A DNA stretch of 11,245 nt. It comes from Verrucomicrobia bacterium UBA6775. Its GTDB lineage: Bacteria; Verrucomicrobiota; Verrucomicrobiia; Limisphaerales; UBA1096. Shown piece by piece: positions 1 to 6,461 of this stretch (its first letter is position 1; each line of letters begins with the position of its first letter). A program made the translations under genes and the position numbers. The DNA is taken from positions 1 to 11,245 of the forward strand of contig DKGH01000197.1 of the NCBI GenBank assembly GCA_002453165.1, in the 5' to 3' direction. The notes beneath the pieces were generated by a model. That model ran no database searches, had not been told where the DNA came from, and was given only the letters and a program-made list of their open reading frames with translations.

Positions 1-10
1 GCGGGGTGGC

Positions 11-47
11 TTAAAACAAAAATGGCGAGGCCAAGTGCCCCGCCATT
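11..47 (-). terminator. Rho-independent terminator after rplU-rpmA
   Basis: Arms at 21-31 and 37-47 pair as AATGGCG/CGCCATT extended by a few inner pairs with one mismatch (28/40), around a 5-nt loop. Read on the minus strand, the stem is followed by a T-rich run (TTTGTTTTAA, 20 down to 11). It lies just downstream of the rpmA stop, so it ends the two-gene ribosomal protein operon before any further gene. Confidence 0.75.
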
Positions 48-68
48 CGAAATTCTCCTTGCGGCTGC

Positions 69-332
69 TTAGTTAGCAGCGGCTGCTTCTTCCTGAACCA
101 CGTTCACGCGGCGGCCGTTTTTGTCGAACTGCACACGGCCATTGGTCAGGGCGAAGAGTGTCCAGTCACGACCGAGGCCGACGTTGCGGCCGGGGGTGAA
201 CTTGGTGCCGCGCTGGCGAACGAGGATGTTGCCGGCGATGACGGATTGTCCGCCAAACTTCTTCACGCCGAGACGCTTGCTTTCACTGTCGCGACCGTTG
301 CGGGAGCTGCCTTGTCCTTTCTTATGTGCCAT
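69..332 (-). CDS. rpmA: 50S ribosomal protein L27 (bL27)
   Basis: Encodes 87 residues, the usual length for bacterial L27. The N-terminus MAHKKGQGSSRNGRDSESKR followed by LGVKKFGGQ is the family signature; the N-terminal tail of L27 reaches the peptidyl transferase centre of the large subunit. The central stretch with GNILVRQRGTKF and GRNVGLGRDWTLFAL also matches the family. The C-terminus is a short acidic/alanine tail. It is the second gene of a two-gene operon, three bases after the rplU stop, and a terminator follows at once. The obgE gene that often follows rpmA is absent here. No Shine-Dalgarno sequence precedes the ATG. Identification is secure. Confidence 0.97.
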   Translation of the reverse strand: MAHKKGQGSSRNGRDSESKRLGVKKFGGQSVIAGNILVRQRGTKFTPGRNVGLGRDWTLFALTNGRVQFDKNGRRVNVVQEEAAAAN

Positions 333-335
333 GAC

Positions 336-647
336 TTATGCGCTAATCTTGTTGATCTTGAGTACGGAGAGATCCTGCCGGTGACCGTTCTTGTTGCGGT
401 AACCCTTGCGGCGTTTCATCTTCCATATGATGAGCTTCGGGCCGCGGGTGTGTTTGACCACCTCAGCCTCGACCTTGGCGCCATCGATCGTCGGGGAGCC
501 GATCTTCACGGAGCCGTCCTGATTGACCATCAACACGGTGTCGATCGTCAGGGCACTCCCGGCGTCACCGCTCACGCGGTTGACCTCGATCGTGTCACCC
601 TCGGTCACCTTATATTGTTTGCCTCCCGTTTGAACTACAGCGTACAT
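336..647 (-). CDS. rplU: 50S ribosomal protein L21 (bL21)
   Basis: Encodes 103 residues beginning MYAVVQTGGKQYKV, the canonical L21 N-terminus. This decides for the ATG at 645-647 over an in-frame TTG two codons upstream (653). L21 is a 23S rRNA-binding protein of the large subunit. Further family signatures are EGDTIEVNR near residues 17-25, and HTRGPKLIIWKMKRRKGYRNKNGHRQ in the second half (split here as family-typical K/R-rich RNA-binding segment, about residues 66-91). The rpmA gene starts three bases downstream, so the two are surely cotranscribed. A good sigma70-like promoter lies about 75-100 bp upstream. There is no obvious ribosome binding site close to the ATG. Confidence 0.97.
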   Translation of the reverse strand: MYAVVQTGGKQYKVTEGDTIEVNRVSGDAGSALTIDTVLMVNQDGSVKIGSPTIDGAKVEAEVVKHTRGPKLIIWKMKRRKGYRNKNGHRQDLSVLKINKISA

Positions 648-720
648 TTCCAAAAAGGGCGGGAAGAGAACCAGAATGGGGGTAGCCTGTCAACCTCCGT
701 TTCAGCCTTTTTTCGCCTAA

Positions 721-749
721 TTTATTGGTGAAAACGGGCGCTTAGTCAA
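721..749 (-). promoter_or_regulatory. Putative sigma70-type promoter of rplU-rpmA
   Basis: On the minus strand, TTGACT (749-744, five of six matches to the -35 consensus) is followed after 17 bp by AATAAA (726-721, four of six to the -10). Transcription would start near 713-714 and give a leader of about 65 nt before the rplU ATG. A second TTGACA at 693-688 is a better -35 alone but has no convincing -10. A 7-bp inverted repeat (GAAAACG at 730-736, CGTTTTC at 756-762) overlaps the promoter region and could be an operator or chance. Confidence 0.5.
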
Positions 750-791
750 AATCCGCGTTTTCTGGCCATTTTCGCCCAAAAACAGGCCAAT

Positions 792-805
792 CGCTTGGCC
801 AAGCG
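792..805. repeat. Iterated palindrome CGCTTGGCCAAGCG (intergenic copy 1)
   Basis: A perfect 14-bp palindrome in the rplU/sulfatase divergent intergenic region, 28 bp before the sulfatase ATG. It is the first of 16 TTGGCCAA sites in the window and one of only two outside genes. Confidence 0.85.
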
Positions 806-823
806 GCAGTGCGACAGTATAGT
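795..823 (+). promoter_or_regulatory. Possible sulfatase promoter overlapping the palindrome
   Basis: TATAGT (818-823) is five of six matches to the -10 consensus. Exactly 17 bp upstream is TTGGCC (795-800), four of six to TTGACA and part of the palindrome at 792-805. Transcription would then start at about 829-831, only 2-4 nt before the ATG at 833, giving a nearly leaderless mRNA. This agrees with the lack of any Shine-Dalgarno sequence. It is a sequence match only. Confidence 0.35.
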
Positions 824-832
824 CCCGCCCGC

Positions 833-2338
833 ATGAAAACTCCACTATCATGGCTCATGGCCGTCGTTGCCGTCCTCGCGCTTGCCCCGGCCAAGCCCTT
901 GGCCAAGGCGGAAAAACAACCCAACATCATTTTCTTCCTGTCCGACGACCACCGCTGGGATCGTCTTGGCAGTGCCGGTCATCCATTTTTGAAAACGTCG
1001 ACCCTCGACCGCTTGGCCAAGGAGGGCGTCCGGTTCAGCAATATGTTCGTGACTACTTCGATCTGTGCTGCCAGCCGGGCCACGATCCTGACCGGCCTTT
1101 ACGAGCGTACGCATCAGTTCACCTTCCGCACTCGCCCGATCGACAGCCGGTTCAGTCAGTCGAGTTATCCGGTGCTGCTGCGCAAGGCCGGCTACAAGAC
1201 CGGTTTCATCGGCAAGTTCGGTGTCAACGTGCAGCAACAGGATCGGGAGGCGATGTTCGACTTCTTCCAGCCGATCGGCCGCGCGCCTTTTTTCAAAAAA
1301 CAATCGGACGGCTCACTCCGTCACGAGAGCGAGTTGGCCGGCGACCGGGCGATCGAGTTCATCGACCAACACAAGGGCAGCGGCCCGTTTTGTCTCTCCG
1401 TGAGTTTTAACGCCGCCCACGCTGAGGACGGCGACAAGCGCCCCGGCATCGGGCATTTCCCCTGGCCCAAGGCGGTCGATGGGCTTTACGAGGATGTTCC
1501 GATTAAGGCGCCGCTCCTGTCCGACCCGAAGATTTTTGAGAGCCACCCCGAGTTCATGAAAAAGTCGATGAACCGCATCCGCTTTTTCTGGCGCTGGGAT
1601 ACCCCGGAAAAATACGCCACCAACCTCCGCGCCTACTACCGCATGATTACCGGCATCGATGGCGTCATAGGCCGAGTCGCGAAGCACTTGGAAAAAGCGG
1701 GCGTGGCCGACAACACCATCATCATCTTCTCCGGAGACAACGGCTACTACGAGGGCCAGCGAGGCTTCGCCGGCAAGTGGTCGCACTACGAGGAGTCACT
1801 GCGTGTGCCGCTGATCATCTACGATCCCCGTGCCGACAAAAAACGTCGCGGCAAGGTCGCCAAGCCGATGGCGCTTAACACCGACATTGCCCCGACCATC
1901 CTTGGCTATGCCGGCGTGAAACTGCCCGGTCATTATCAGGGCCGGAGCCTGCGCCCGATCATGAGTGGTGAAAAACCAAAGGACTGGCGCAGGGACACAT
2001 TTTGTGAGCACCTCATGGAAAACGCCACCATCCCCAAGTGGGAAGGCGTCCGCAGCCGGCGTTATGTCTATGCCCGTTACTTCCAGCAAAAGCCGCAGTA
2101 CGAGTACTTGCACGACCTGAGGGAGGATCCGGATCAGTTAAAAAATCTGGCAAACGATGCGGAGTACGCCAAAGTGCTCAAGCGTATGCGTAAACGCTGC
2201 GACGAATTGCGCGATGAGTACGGCGGCGAATACGATCCGTCACTCGTTGCCAAGTATGTCGCCGAACAGCAGCGAAAACGCGCCGAGGCTCAGGCCAAAC
2301 GCAAGGCCGCTCAGCAAAAAAAGAATCAGCAGAAATAG
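833..2338 (+). CDS. Secreted type I (formylglycine) sulfatase
   Basis: A 501-residue arylsulfatase-family hydrolase that should remove sulfate esters from a carbohydrate or other substrate outside the cytoplasm. Residues 1-26 form a signal peptide (MKTPLSWLMAVVAVLALAPA then KPLAKA); this is why the ATG at 833 is preferred to an in-frame GTG at 809. Visible catalytic features are the metal-binding Asp pair in LSDDH (38-39), the sulfatase signature CAASRATILTG with the Cys78 to be converted to formylglycine (CxAxR form), the SGDNG motif (Asp302, Asn303) and the GKW lysine (315). The C-terminus (about 478-501) is a Lys/Ala/Gln-rich tail of unknown role. Substrate cannot be told from sequence. 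No maturase gene is in view. It converges on the VOC gene with only 4 bp between stops. Two iterated palindromes fall in the gene (897-908, 1012-1021), both read as Leu-Ala-Lys. Confidence 0.93.
   Translation: MKTPLSWLMAVVAVLALAPAKPLAKAEKQPNIIFFLSDDHRWDRLGSAGHPFLKTSTLDRLAKEGVRFSNMFVTTSICAASRATILTGLYERTHQFTFRTRPIDSRFSQSSYPVLLRKAGYKTGFIGKFGVNVQQQDREAMFDFFQPIGRAPFFKKQSDGSLRHESELAGDRAIEFIDQHKGSGPFCLSVSFNAAHAEDGDKRPGIGHFPWPKAVDGLYEDVPIKAPLLSDPKIFESHPEFMKKSMNRIRFFWRWDTPEKYATNLRAYYRMITGIDGVIGRVAKHLEKAGVADNTIIIFSGDNGYYEGQRGFAGKWSHYEESLRVPLIIYDPRADKKRRGKVAKPMALNTDIAPTILGYAGVKLPGHYQGRSLRPIMSGEKPKDWRRDTFCEHLMENATIPKWEGVRSRRYVYARYFQQKPQYEYLHDLREDPDQLKNLANDAEYAKVLKRMRKRCDELRDEYGGEYDPSLVAKYVAEQQRKRAEAQAKRKAAQQKKNQQK
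897..908. repeat. Iterated palindrome CCTTGGCCAAGG in sulfatase signal peptide
   Basis: A 12-bp perfect palindrome at the end of the signal-peptide coding segment, read as Pro-Leu-Ala-Lys (residues 22-25). Confidence 0.8.
1012..1021. repeat. Iterated palindrome CTTGGCCAAG in sulfatase
   Basis: A 10-bp perfect palindrome read as Leu-Ala-Lys (residues 61-63), in the LDRLAKEGV segment. This segment is well conserved in sulfatases, so protein selection could partly explain this copy. Confidence 0.7.
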
Positions 2339-2342
2339 TCTG

Positions 2343-2864
2343 CTACTTCCGAAAATAGGTGGTTGGCCTGAGCTGTTCCTTCATCGGGCCAATTAACTCG
2401 ATAAAGTTTCCGTCAGGGTCACGGTAGACGGTGAGGTAATTGCTGCCACCGAGTTTTGACGGCGTCTTGCCCAGCATCTTCACGCCGGCCTTCTTGGCGC
2501 GTGCCACGGCGGCGTCCATGTCGTTCACAAAGATCGTGAGGTAGCTGAACCCCAGCGAGGAGTGAATGAATTTTTGATCGGTCTTCTTTCCGGGGGCATC
2601 GGGGAAGGCCATTATCTTCAAGCTGGAGCCGTTTTTCCCATCGTTCAAAACGAAACGCCGCACGGTTATCGGTTGGTTGTCTGCCAAGCCAAACTCTGCT
2701 GTACGCTCGCCCGACACACTGAACCCTTTGACCTCAGTCAGTCCGATGACCTCGGTATAAAACTTGGCAGCCTTGTTCAGGTCCGAGACCACAATTCCAA
2801 GGTCCACCGTCACCTTGAAGAAAACTGGCTTATCCTCAGCCTGAACAGGAAAAACCGGCACCAA
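2343..2864 (-). CDS. Secreted VOC/glyoxalase-fold protein, start uncertain
   Basis: A small vicinal-oxygen-chelate (glyoxalase/bleomycin-resistance) family protein. The first beta-alpha unit is VDLGIVVSDLNKAAKFYTEV (about residues 20-39); the second half contains FSYLTIFVNDMDAAVARAKKAG and ends with YRDPDGNFIELIG, the typical VOC closing motif with its Glu. The His usually found in the first strand is Asp or absent and the one in the third strand seems replaced by Tyr, so a metal-dependent glyoxalase I activity is doubtful. The given start is a TTG at 2864, yielding VPVFPVQAEDKP, which looks like the end of a signal peptide. An ATG at 2912-2914 in another frame supplies a matching signal-peptide front half, so a 1-bp frameshift near 2870-2876 is likely. 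The gene is divergent from the redoxin gene and convergent with the sulfatase. Substrate unknown. Confidence 0.8.
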   Translation of the reverse strand: MVPVFPVQAEDKPVFFKVTVDLGIVVSDLNKAAKFYTEVIGLTEVKGFSVSGERTAEFGLADNQPITVRRFVLNDGKNGSSLKIMAFPDAPGKKTDQKFIHSSLGFSYLTIFVNDMDAAVARAKKAGVKMLGKTPSKLGGSNYLTVYRDPDGNFIELIGPMKEQLRPTTYFRK

Positions 2865-2914
2865 GGAAAGTGCACAGCGAAAACCACTCTACGAAAATGA
2901 AAAAGAGAATCCAT
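2865..2914 (-). pseudogene. Possible frameshifted 5' end of the VOC gene
   Basis: Starting at the ATG 2912-2914 the minus strand reads MDSLFHFRRVVFAV in one frame; after about 2873 the VOC frame continues as ALSLVPVFPVQA and then EDKP. Joined by one extra base these make a textbook signal peptide with an arginine n-region, hydrophobic core and A-x-A-like cleavage site. Within the VOC frame itself a TAG stop lies at 2889-2891 and no ATG is available. It could be a real lesion, a sequencing or assembly deletion, or coincidence. Confidence 0.45.
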
Positions 2915-3042
2915 ACGCTGGAGAGTAGAGAACCCGTCCCGCGAGGCAAGCGAAACCAATTATCGTGGCTTGTTTCAACCGTCGGGCTCGATGTAACCTG
3001 CCGCTAGGCTTTGTCGTATCAATAGTACGCTTTTTGCGTGGG

Positions 3043-3654
3043 ATGAAATCTGTTAGACAACTGTTTTGGATGACCGCCCTTGTGGCGGCGCTTTGCGCTT
3101 GGCCAAGCGCAGTCGCCGCTGCCAAGCCGCAGGCCAAGCCAGTGCTCACCGATGTGAAGGGCAAGCAACACGCTCCATTCAAGTCTGATAAAACCAAGGC
3201 CGTGGTCTTTGTTTTCATGCTTCGTGACTGTCCCGTGTCGAACGTCTATGCACCGGAACTGACGCGTATCCACAAGGAGTACTCGGCCAAGGGTGTGGCA
3301 CTTTACCTCGTGCACCCCGACAGGGACACCAACGCCAAGTCCGCCATCGCTCACGCGAAGGAGTACAAGTTGATCGCGCCGGTGGTGCTGGATCACGATC
3401 ACAAACTCACGCGCCTGGCCGAGGCGGAGGTCACCCCGGAGGCGGCTGTGTTCGATGCCAAGGGGCGCTTGGTTTATCGTGGGCGCATCGATAATCTCTA
3501 CGCCGGTTTCGGCAAAAAACGTTTTAAACCGACCAAGCGCGATCTGCGCGACACGCTCGATGCGATGCTCGCCGGCGAGCGCTTGTCCAAGCGGACTACC
3601 GAGGCGGTGGGCTGCTACATCGATTTTTCCAATGACAAAAACAAAGACAAGTAA
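3043..3654 (+). CDS. Exported redoxin/thioredoxin-fold protein
   Basis: Encodes 203 residues. An N-terminal signal peptide (MKSVRQLFWMTALVAALCAW then PSAVAAA, residues 1-27) sets the start at the ATG 3043; a GTG 26 codons upstream would bury it. The mature part is a thioredoxin-like/AhpC-TSA fold: VVFVFMLRDCPVSNVYAPEL (about 56-75) holds the active-site region with one Cys (Cys65) in place of CxxC, then the strand GVALYLVHPD and the cis-Pro segment EVTPEAAVFDAKGRLVYRGRID. The C-terminus has a conserved-looking AVGCYI with a second Cys. Single-Cys DCPxxN redoxins of this kind are known next to or fused to copper type II monooxygenase-like domains in Planctomycetota, Verrucomicrobiota and Acidobacteriota. 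The end overlaps the next gene by 23 bp. A 16-bp iterated palindrome lies in the signal peptide and is read as Trp-Pro-Ser. The exact reaction is unknown. Confidence 0.87.
   Translation: MKSVRQLFWMTALVAALCAWPSAVAAAKPQAKPVLTDVKGKQHAPFKSDKTKAVVFVFMLRDCPVSNVYAPELTRIHKEYSAKGVALYLVHPDRDTNAKSAIAHAKEYKLIAPVVLDHDHKLTRLAEAEVTPEAAVFDAKGRLVYRGRIDNLYAGFGKKRFKPTKRDLRDTLDAMLAGERLSKRTTEAVGCYIDFSNDKNKDK
3095..3110. repeat. Iterated palindrome GCGCTTGGCCAAGCGC in redoxin signal peptide
   Basis: A perfect 16-bp palindrome at the c-region of the signal peptide. It is the only copy read in the TGG-CCA frame (Ala-Trp-Pro-Ser, residues 19-22). Confidence 0.85.
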
Positions 3655-5305
3655 ACTGCTGTTCGCTGGATGGGCGTTGGCAGGAGTGGCCCTGCTACCG
3701 AGTACAGCCGAGGCTGCGGCCAAGGCCAAGCCAACATTCACCGAGGATGTTGCCTCGATCATTTTCAACAACTGCACCGAGTGTCACCGTTCCGGGCAGG
3801 CGGCGCCATTTGAGTTGACCAACTACGCCAACGTCAAGAAACGCGCCCGGCTCATCGCGAAGGTGACGGAGGATCGCTACATGCCGCCGTGGCACCCGGT
3901 GGATGGGCACGGCAAATTCCTCGACGAACGGCGTCTGAGCGAGGTTGAGCTGGCCACATTGAAAAACTGGCAAAAGTCCGGCATGGCCGAGGGGCCGGCA
4001 GACAAGCTGCCCGAGCCGCCCAAGTTTGAGAGCGACTGGCTATTAGGTGAGCCGGATCTCATTGTGACCATGCCCAAGGCGTTCACCGTGCCCGCGGATG
4101 GCCCGGACATTTACCGCAACTTTGTCATCCCGCTTGACCTGAAGGAGGACAAGTGGGTGGCTGGCTTCGAAGTGCGCCCCGGCGCTCGCTCGGTGTTGCA
4201 CCACGTGATCATCCGACTGGATGAAACCGGCGAGGCTCGCAGAGCGGACGGCGCGCGCGGCAAGCCCGGGTTCAGCGGCATGCGCGGTGTCGGCGGCGGG
4301 CGCGGAAGAAGCCGCGATGTTTTTTCAGGCAGCCTCGGCGGTCTGGGGGGCTGGGCAGTCGGGGGGACGCCACGGATTTTGCCGCTTGGCTTGGCTCGCC
4401 ATCTCCCGGCCGGGGCTGACCTTGTGCTCAACTCCCACCTGCACCCCTCCGGCAAGGAGGAATCAGAGAAAACCACCATCGGCCTTTACTTCGCTGACAA
4501 GAAACCGGACCGGACGATGATCGGGTTTCAGGTGCCGCCGTTGTTCGGCAGCGTTTCCGGGCTGGACATCCCGGCGGGCGAGGACAATTACGAGCTGACC
4601 AGCAGCTTTACCACGCCGGTTGACATTGAGTTGATCGGTGTCGGCGCACACATGCACTACCTTGGCCACACAGCCAAGGCCACCGCCACGCTTCCGGACG
4701 GCACCACCAAGCCGCTGTTCTACATCGATGAATGGGATTTCAACTGGCAGAACAATTACTTTTACGAAAACCCCGTTCGGCTTCCGGCCGGCACTACTGT
4801 CAAGGGCGTGGTGACGTTCGACAACTCGGCGGAGAACCCGCACAACCCGTTCAGCCCGCCGCGCCGTGTCCGTTGGGGGCTCGAGTCCACCGACGAGATG
4901 GGCAGCGTCAACTTCCGCGCAGTGCCGGTTAATGAGAGCGACGTGCAACGATTCAAGGACGCCGTGCGCGACCAGTTCGTTGACGAGGTTCGCGTCGCTG
5001 CTGAGAAACGATTCAACGAACGCAGCGGCAGTCGAGGTGGCCAGAGGGGCGACCTGGCTGACCGGCTCCGGGATCGCCTTCGCGATCGTCGTGGTGGCGG
5101 CAGCAGTCGAACCGGCAACAGTCGGCTGGGTGGAGACTGGCGCGGACAACTCGGCTCGCGACTCAAGGAGCTGGACAAAAACAACAACGGCGAAATTGAG
5201 GCCGACGAGGTTGACGATCGCTCCCGCCGTTACATCCGTTTCATCGACACAAACAAGGACGGCAAAGTCAGCAAGGAGGAACTCAGCCGCCTGAACGGCC
5301 GATAA
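3632..5305 (+). CDS. Exported cytochrome c / copper type II monooxygenase-like protein with EF-hands
   Basis: Encodes 557 residues. Signal peptide at 1-30 (TKTSKLLFAGWALAGVALLP then STAEAAA); this selects the ATG at 3632, although the frame is open upstream. Residues 36-115 form a small c-type cytochrome with the heme motif CTECH (48-52) and MPPW (84-87, Met84 a likely axial ligand). Residues 140-435 resemble the two-domain copper type II ascorbate-dependent monooxygenase fold: HH at 190-191, HLH at 269-271, HMH at 340-342 and Met423 would be the ligand sets by analogy with PHM. A Gly/Arg-rich stretch (203-250) interrupts the first copper domain. A second Arg/Gly linker (464-500) leads to two EF-hand loops, DKNNNGEIEADE (515-526) and DTNKDGKVSKEE (539-550). 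It is probably periplasmic or surface-bound and partnered by the overlapping redoxin. Substrate unknown. No iterated palindrome occurs in this gene. Confidence 0.88.
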   Translation: MTKTKTSKLLFAGWALAGVALLPSTAEAAAKAKPTFTEDVASIIFNNCTECHRSGQAAPFELTNYANVKKRARLIAKVTEDRYMPPWHPVDGHGKFLDERRLSEVELATLKNWQKSGMAEGPADKLPEPPKFESDWLLGEPDLIVTMPKAFTVPADGPDIYRNFVIPLDLKEDKWVAGFEVRPGARSVLHHVIIRLDETGEARRADGARGKPGFSGMRGVGGGRGRSRDVFSGSLGGLGGWAVGGTPRILPLGLARHLPAGADLVLNSHLHPSGKEESEKTTIGLYFADKKPDRTMIGFQVPPLFGSVSGLDIPAGEDNYELTSSFTTPVDIELIGVGAHMHYLGHTAKATATLPDGTTKPLFYIDEWDFNWQNNYFYENPVRLPAGTTVKGVVTFDNSAENPHNPFSPPRRVRWGLESTDEMGSVNFRAVPVNESDVQRFKDAVRDQFVDEVRVAAEKRFNERSGSRGGQRGDLADRLRDRLRDRRGGGSSRTGNSRLGGDWRGQLGSRLKELDKNNNGEIEADEVDDRSRRYIRFIDTNKDGKVSKEELSRLNGR

Positions 5306-5326
5306 ACGAATCGCAACTTTTCGATG

Positions 5327-5356
5327 AAAAGCCGCCGGTCATCGGCGGCTTTTTTT
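5327..5356 (+). terminator. Rho-independent terminator, possibly bidirectional
   Basis: GCCGCCG (5331-5337) and CGGCGGC (5343-5349) form a perfect stem around a GTCAT loop, extended by AAAA/TTTT outer pairs, then a T run to 5356. It lies 22 bp after the monooxygenase-like stop. The minus-strand gene on the other side stops at 5357-5355, and the A run at 5327-5330 gives Ts on that strand too, so it can serve both directions. Confidence 0.85.
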
Positions 5357-6461
5357 ATGGGCAAAGTGCCTCGGCCAATTTCTCCAGTTGCGCGCGGGTG
5401 TGCTCGCTGGAAATGGCGAACCGGTAAAACGCGCCGGCCTTGTCGGATGGGTAACGGATGCAGGACGGATAAATGCCGTTGGCTAAGAGCCGGCGCCGAA
5501 GCACTGTGGCCTCCTTGGGAGCAGGACAATTGAGGCTGACCACGGGGAACACCGAGGCGTCGATCGCCAGCCCACTCCCCTGCAAAGCATCCTTTACAAA
5601 TACCGTGTTCCGCTGCAGCCGCTTGGCCAAGCCGGGGCGGGTACGGAGTAGCCCAAGCGCAGTCTGTGCCGCCGCCGCGTAGGCCGCCGGCAATGAACTA
5701 CTGCCGGTGACCACCCGGTTGCCGTCGAGTAGACTTTTCCGGAGCCAAGCCGGGCCAAGGATTGCCCCGCCGTAACTCCCGAACGCCTTGCTTAACGTGG
5801 TGGATTGAATCAGTTCAAGCCCCTTGAAGCCGGATGGCGCAACATGTTCCACCGTGCCGCGCAGACGATCGCCGAGCACGCCTGCGCCGTGGGCGTCATC
5901 CACCCAGACCACGGAACCGCGCGGGAGCACCTTGGCCAGGTTCGCGATGGGGGTGATCCGGCCGGTCGCGCCAAAGACACCGTCCGTCAATAGAAGGATT
6001 TGCCGGTCGTTCTTCCGCTTGGCCAAGCGCTTGGCCAGGTCGTCGCCATCACAGTGCCGATACGTCACGACCGGGCATCCAACGAACTTCGCGGCATCGC
6101 GCAGGCTGAGGTGCGCGTACTCATCGATGAGCAGGGCATCAAACGCCTTCGCCCCTGAGCCAAGCGCTTGGCCAAGCGCTATGTTTGCCAGATATCCATC
6201 GCCGATGACTGTTGCGGTTTCGCAGTCGAAGAATTTTTTCAACTCTGCCTCGAGCGCGTCATGCGCCGGGTGATTGCCGGTGGTCATCCGCGAAGCACCG
6301 GTGCCGAGTCCGTCGCGGGCTGCCGCACGAGAGTGGGCCTTGAGCAGGTGGGGATGCCGTGCAAGCCGGTAGTAATCGCACCCGCCGAAATAAACCAACC
6401 GCCGGCCGCGATAGCGCACATGCGTGGCATCCACCGGCTGAATGGACTGCGGCAGGTTCAC
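5355..6461 (-). CDS. Alpha-oxoamine synthase family PLP enzyme, BioF-like
   Basis: Encodes 368 residues of the PLP-dependent alpha-oxoamine synthase family (8-amino-7-oxononanoate synthase, 2-amino-3-ketobutyrate CoA ligase and relatives), which join an amino acid to an acyl-CoA or acyl-ACP with loss of CO2 or CoA. Motifs in order: GTGASRMTTGNHPAHDALE (53-71), the PLP-stacking His117 in DEYAHLSL, VDDAHGAGVLG (187-197) with the cofactor-binding Asp and His, and the Schiff-base lysine Lys225 in STTLSKAFGSYGG. Length is slightly below the roughly 385 of E. coli BioF. No other biotin genes are present, so BioF is the best guess but a different acyl specificity is possible. It starts with GTG at 6461, overlapping the TGA of the TPR gene (GTGA, 4 bp), which implies translational coupling. 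Three full iterated palindromes and one degenerate copy lie in the gene. Confidence 0.87.
   Translation of the reverse strand: MNLPQSIQPVDATHVRYRGRRLVYFGGCDYYRLARHPHLLKAHSRAAARDGLGTGASRMTTGNHPAHDALEAELKKFFDCETATVIGDGYLANIALGQALGSGAKAFDALLIDEYAHLSLRDAAKFVGCPVVTYRHCDGDDLAKRLAKRKNDRQILLLTDGVFGATGRITPIANLAKVLPRGSVVWVDDAHGAGVLGDRLRGTVEHVAPSGFKGLELIQSTTLSKAFGSYGGAILGPAWLRKSLLDGNRVVTGSSSLPAAYAAAAQTALGLLRTRPGLAKRLQRNTVFVKDALQGSGLAIDASVFPVVSLNCPAPKEATVLRRRLLANGIYPSCIRYPSDKAGAFYRFAISSEHTRAQLEKLAEALCP
5621..5632. repeat. Iterated palindrome GCTTGGCCAAGC in the BioF-like gene
   Basis: A 12-bp perfect palindrome, read as Gly-Leu-Ala-Lys (residues 277-280) on the minus strand. Confidence 0.8.
6016..6040. 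repeat. Compound palindrome: one perfect and one degenerate unit
   Basis: The perfect 14-bp CGCTTGGCCAAGCG (6016-6029) is followed at a 12-bp step by a degenerate unit ending in TTGGCCAGG. On the minus strand the pair reads LAKRLAK (142-148). The same tandem arrangement is at 11140-11163 in an unrelated protein. Confidence 0.8.
6159..6180. repeat. Longest iterated palindrome, 18 bp, with overlapping inverse unit
   Basis: AGCGCTTGGCCAAGCGCT (6163-6180) is a perfect 18-bp palindrome. GCCAAGCGCTTGGC (6159-6172) is a second perfect palindrome overlapping it by 10 bp, centred on AGCGCT. The minus strand reads ALGQAL (residues 95-100) here. Confidence 0.85.

Noticed and set aside
809..832. Upstream GTG start of the sulfatase
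   Set aside because: It would place eight polar residues before a complete signal peptide; it also lies upstream of the best transcription start candidate.
2865..3042. RNA gene or riboswitch in the VOC/redoxin divergent gap
   Set aside because: Only a 6-bp inverted repeat (CTCTAC at 2887-2892, GTAGAG at 2925-2930) was seen; no tRNA fold or known riboswitch core, and no convincing promoter.
3455..3631. Upstream start of the monooxygenase-like protein
   Set aside because: The frame is open within the redoxin gene, but the translated part is not protein-like and a signal peptide begins at the ATG 3632.
3019..3777. Minus-strand frame of 252 codons opposite the redoxin gene
   Set aside because: It is the mirror of the redoxin and monooxygenase-like genes, with low-complexity translation and no domain.
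4463..5149. Minus-strand frame of 228 codons opposite the monooxygenase-like gene
   Set aside because: The plus strand carries the copper-ligand motifs; the reverse translation looks like noise.
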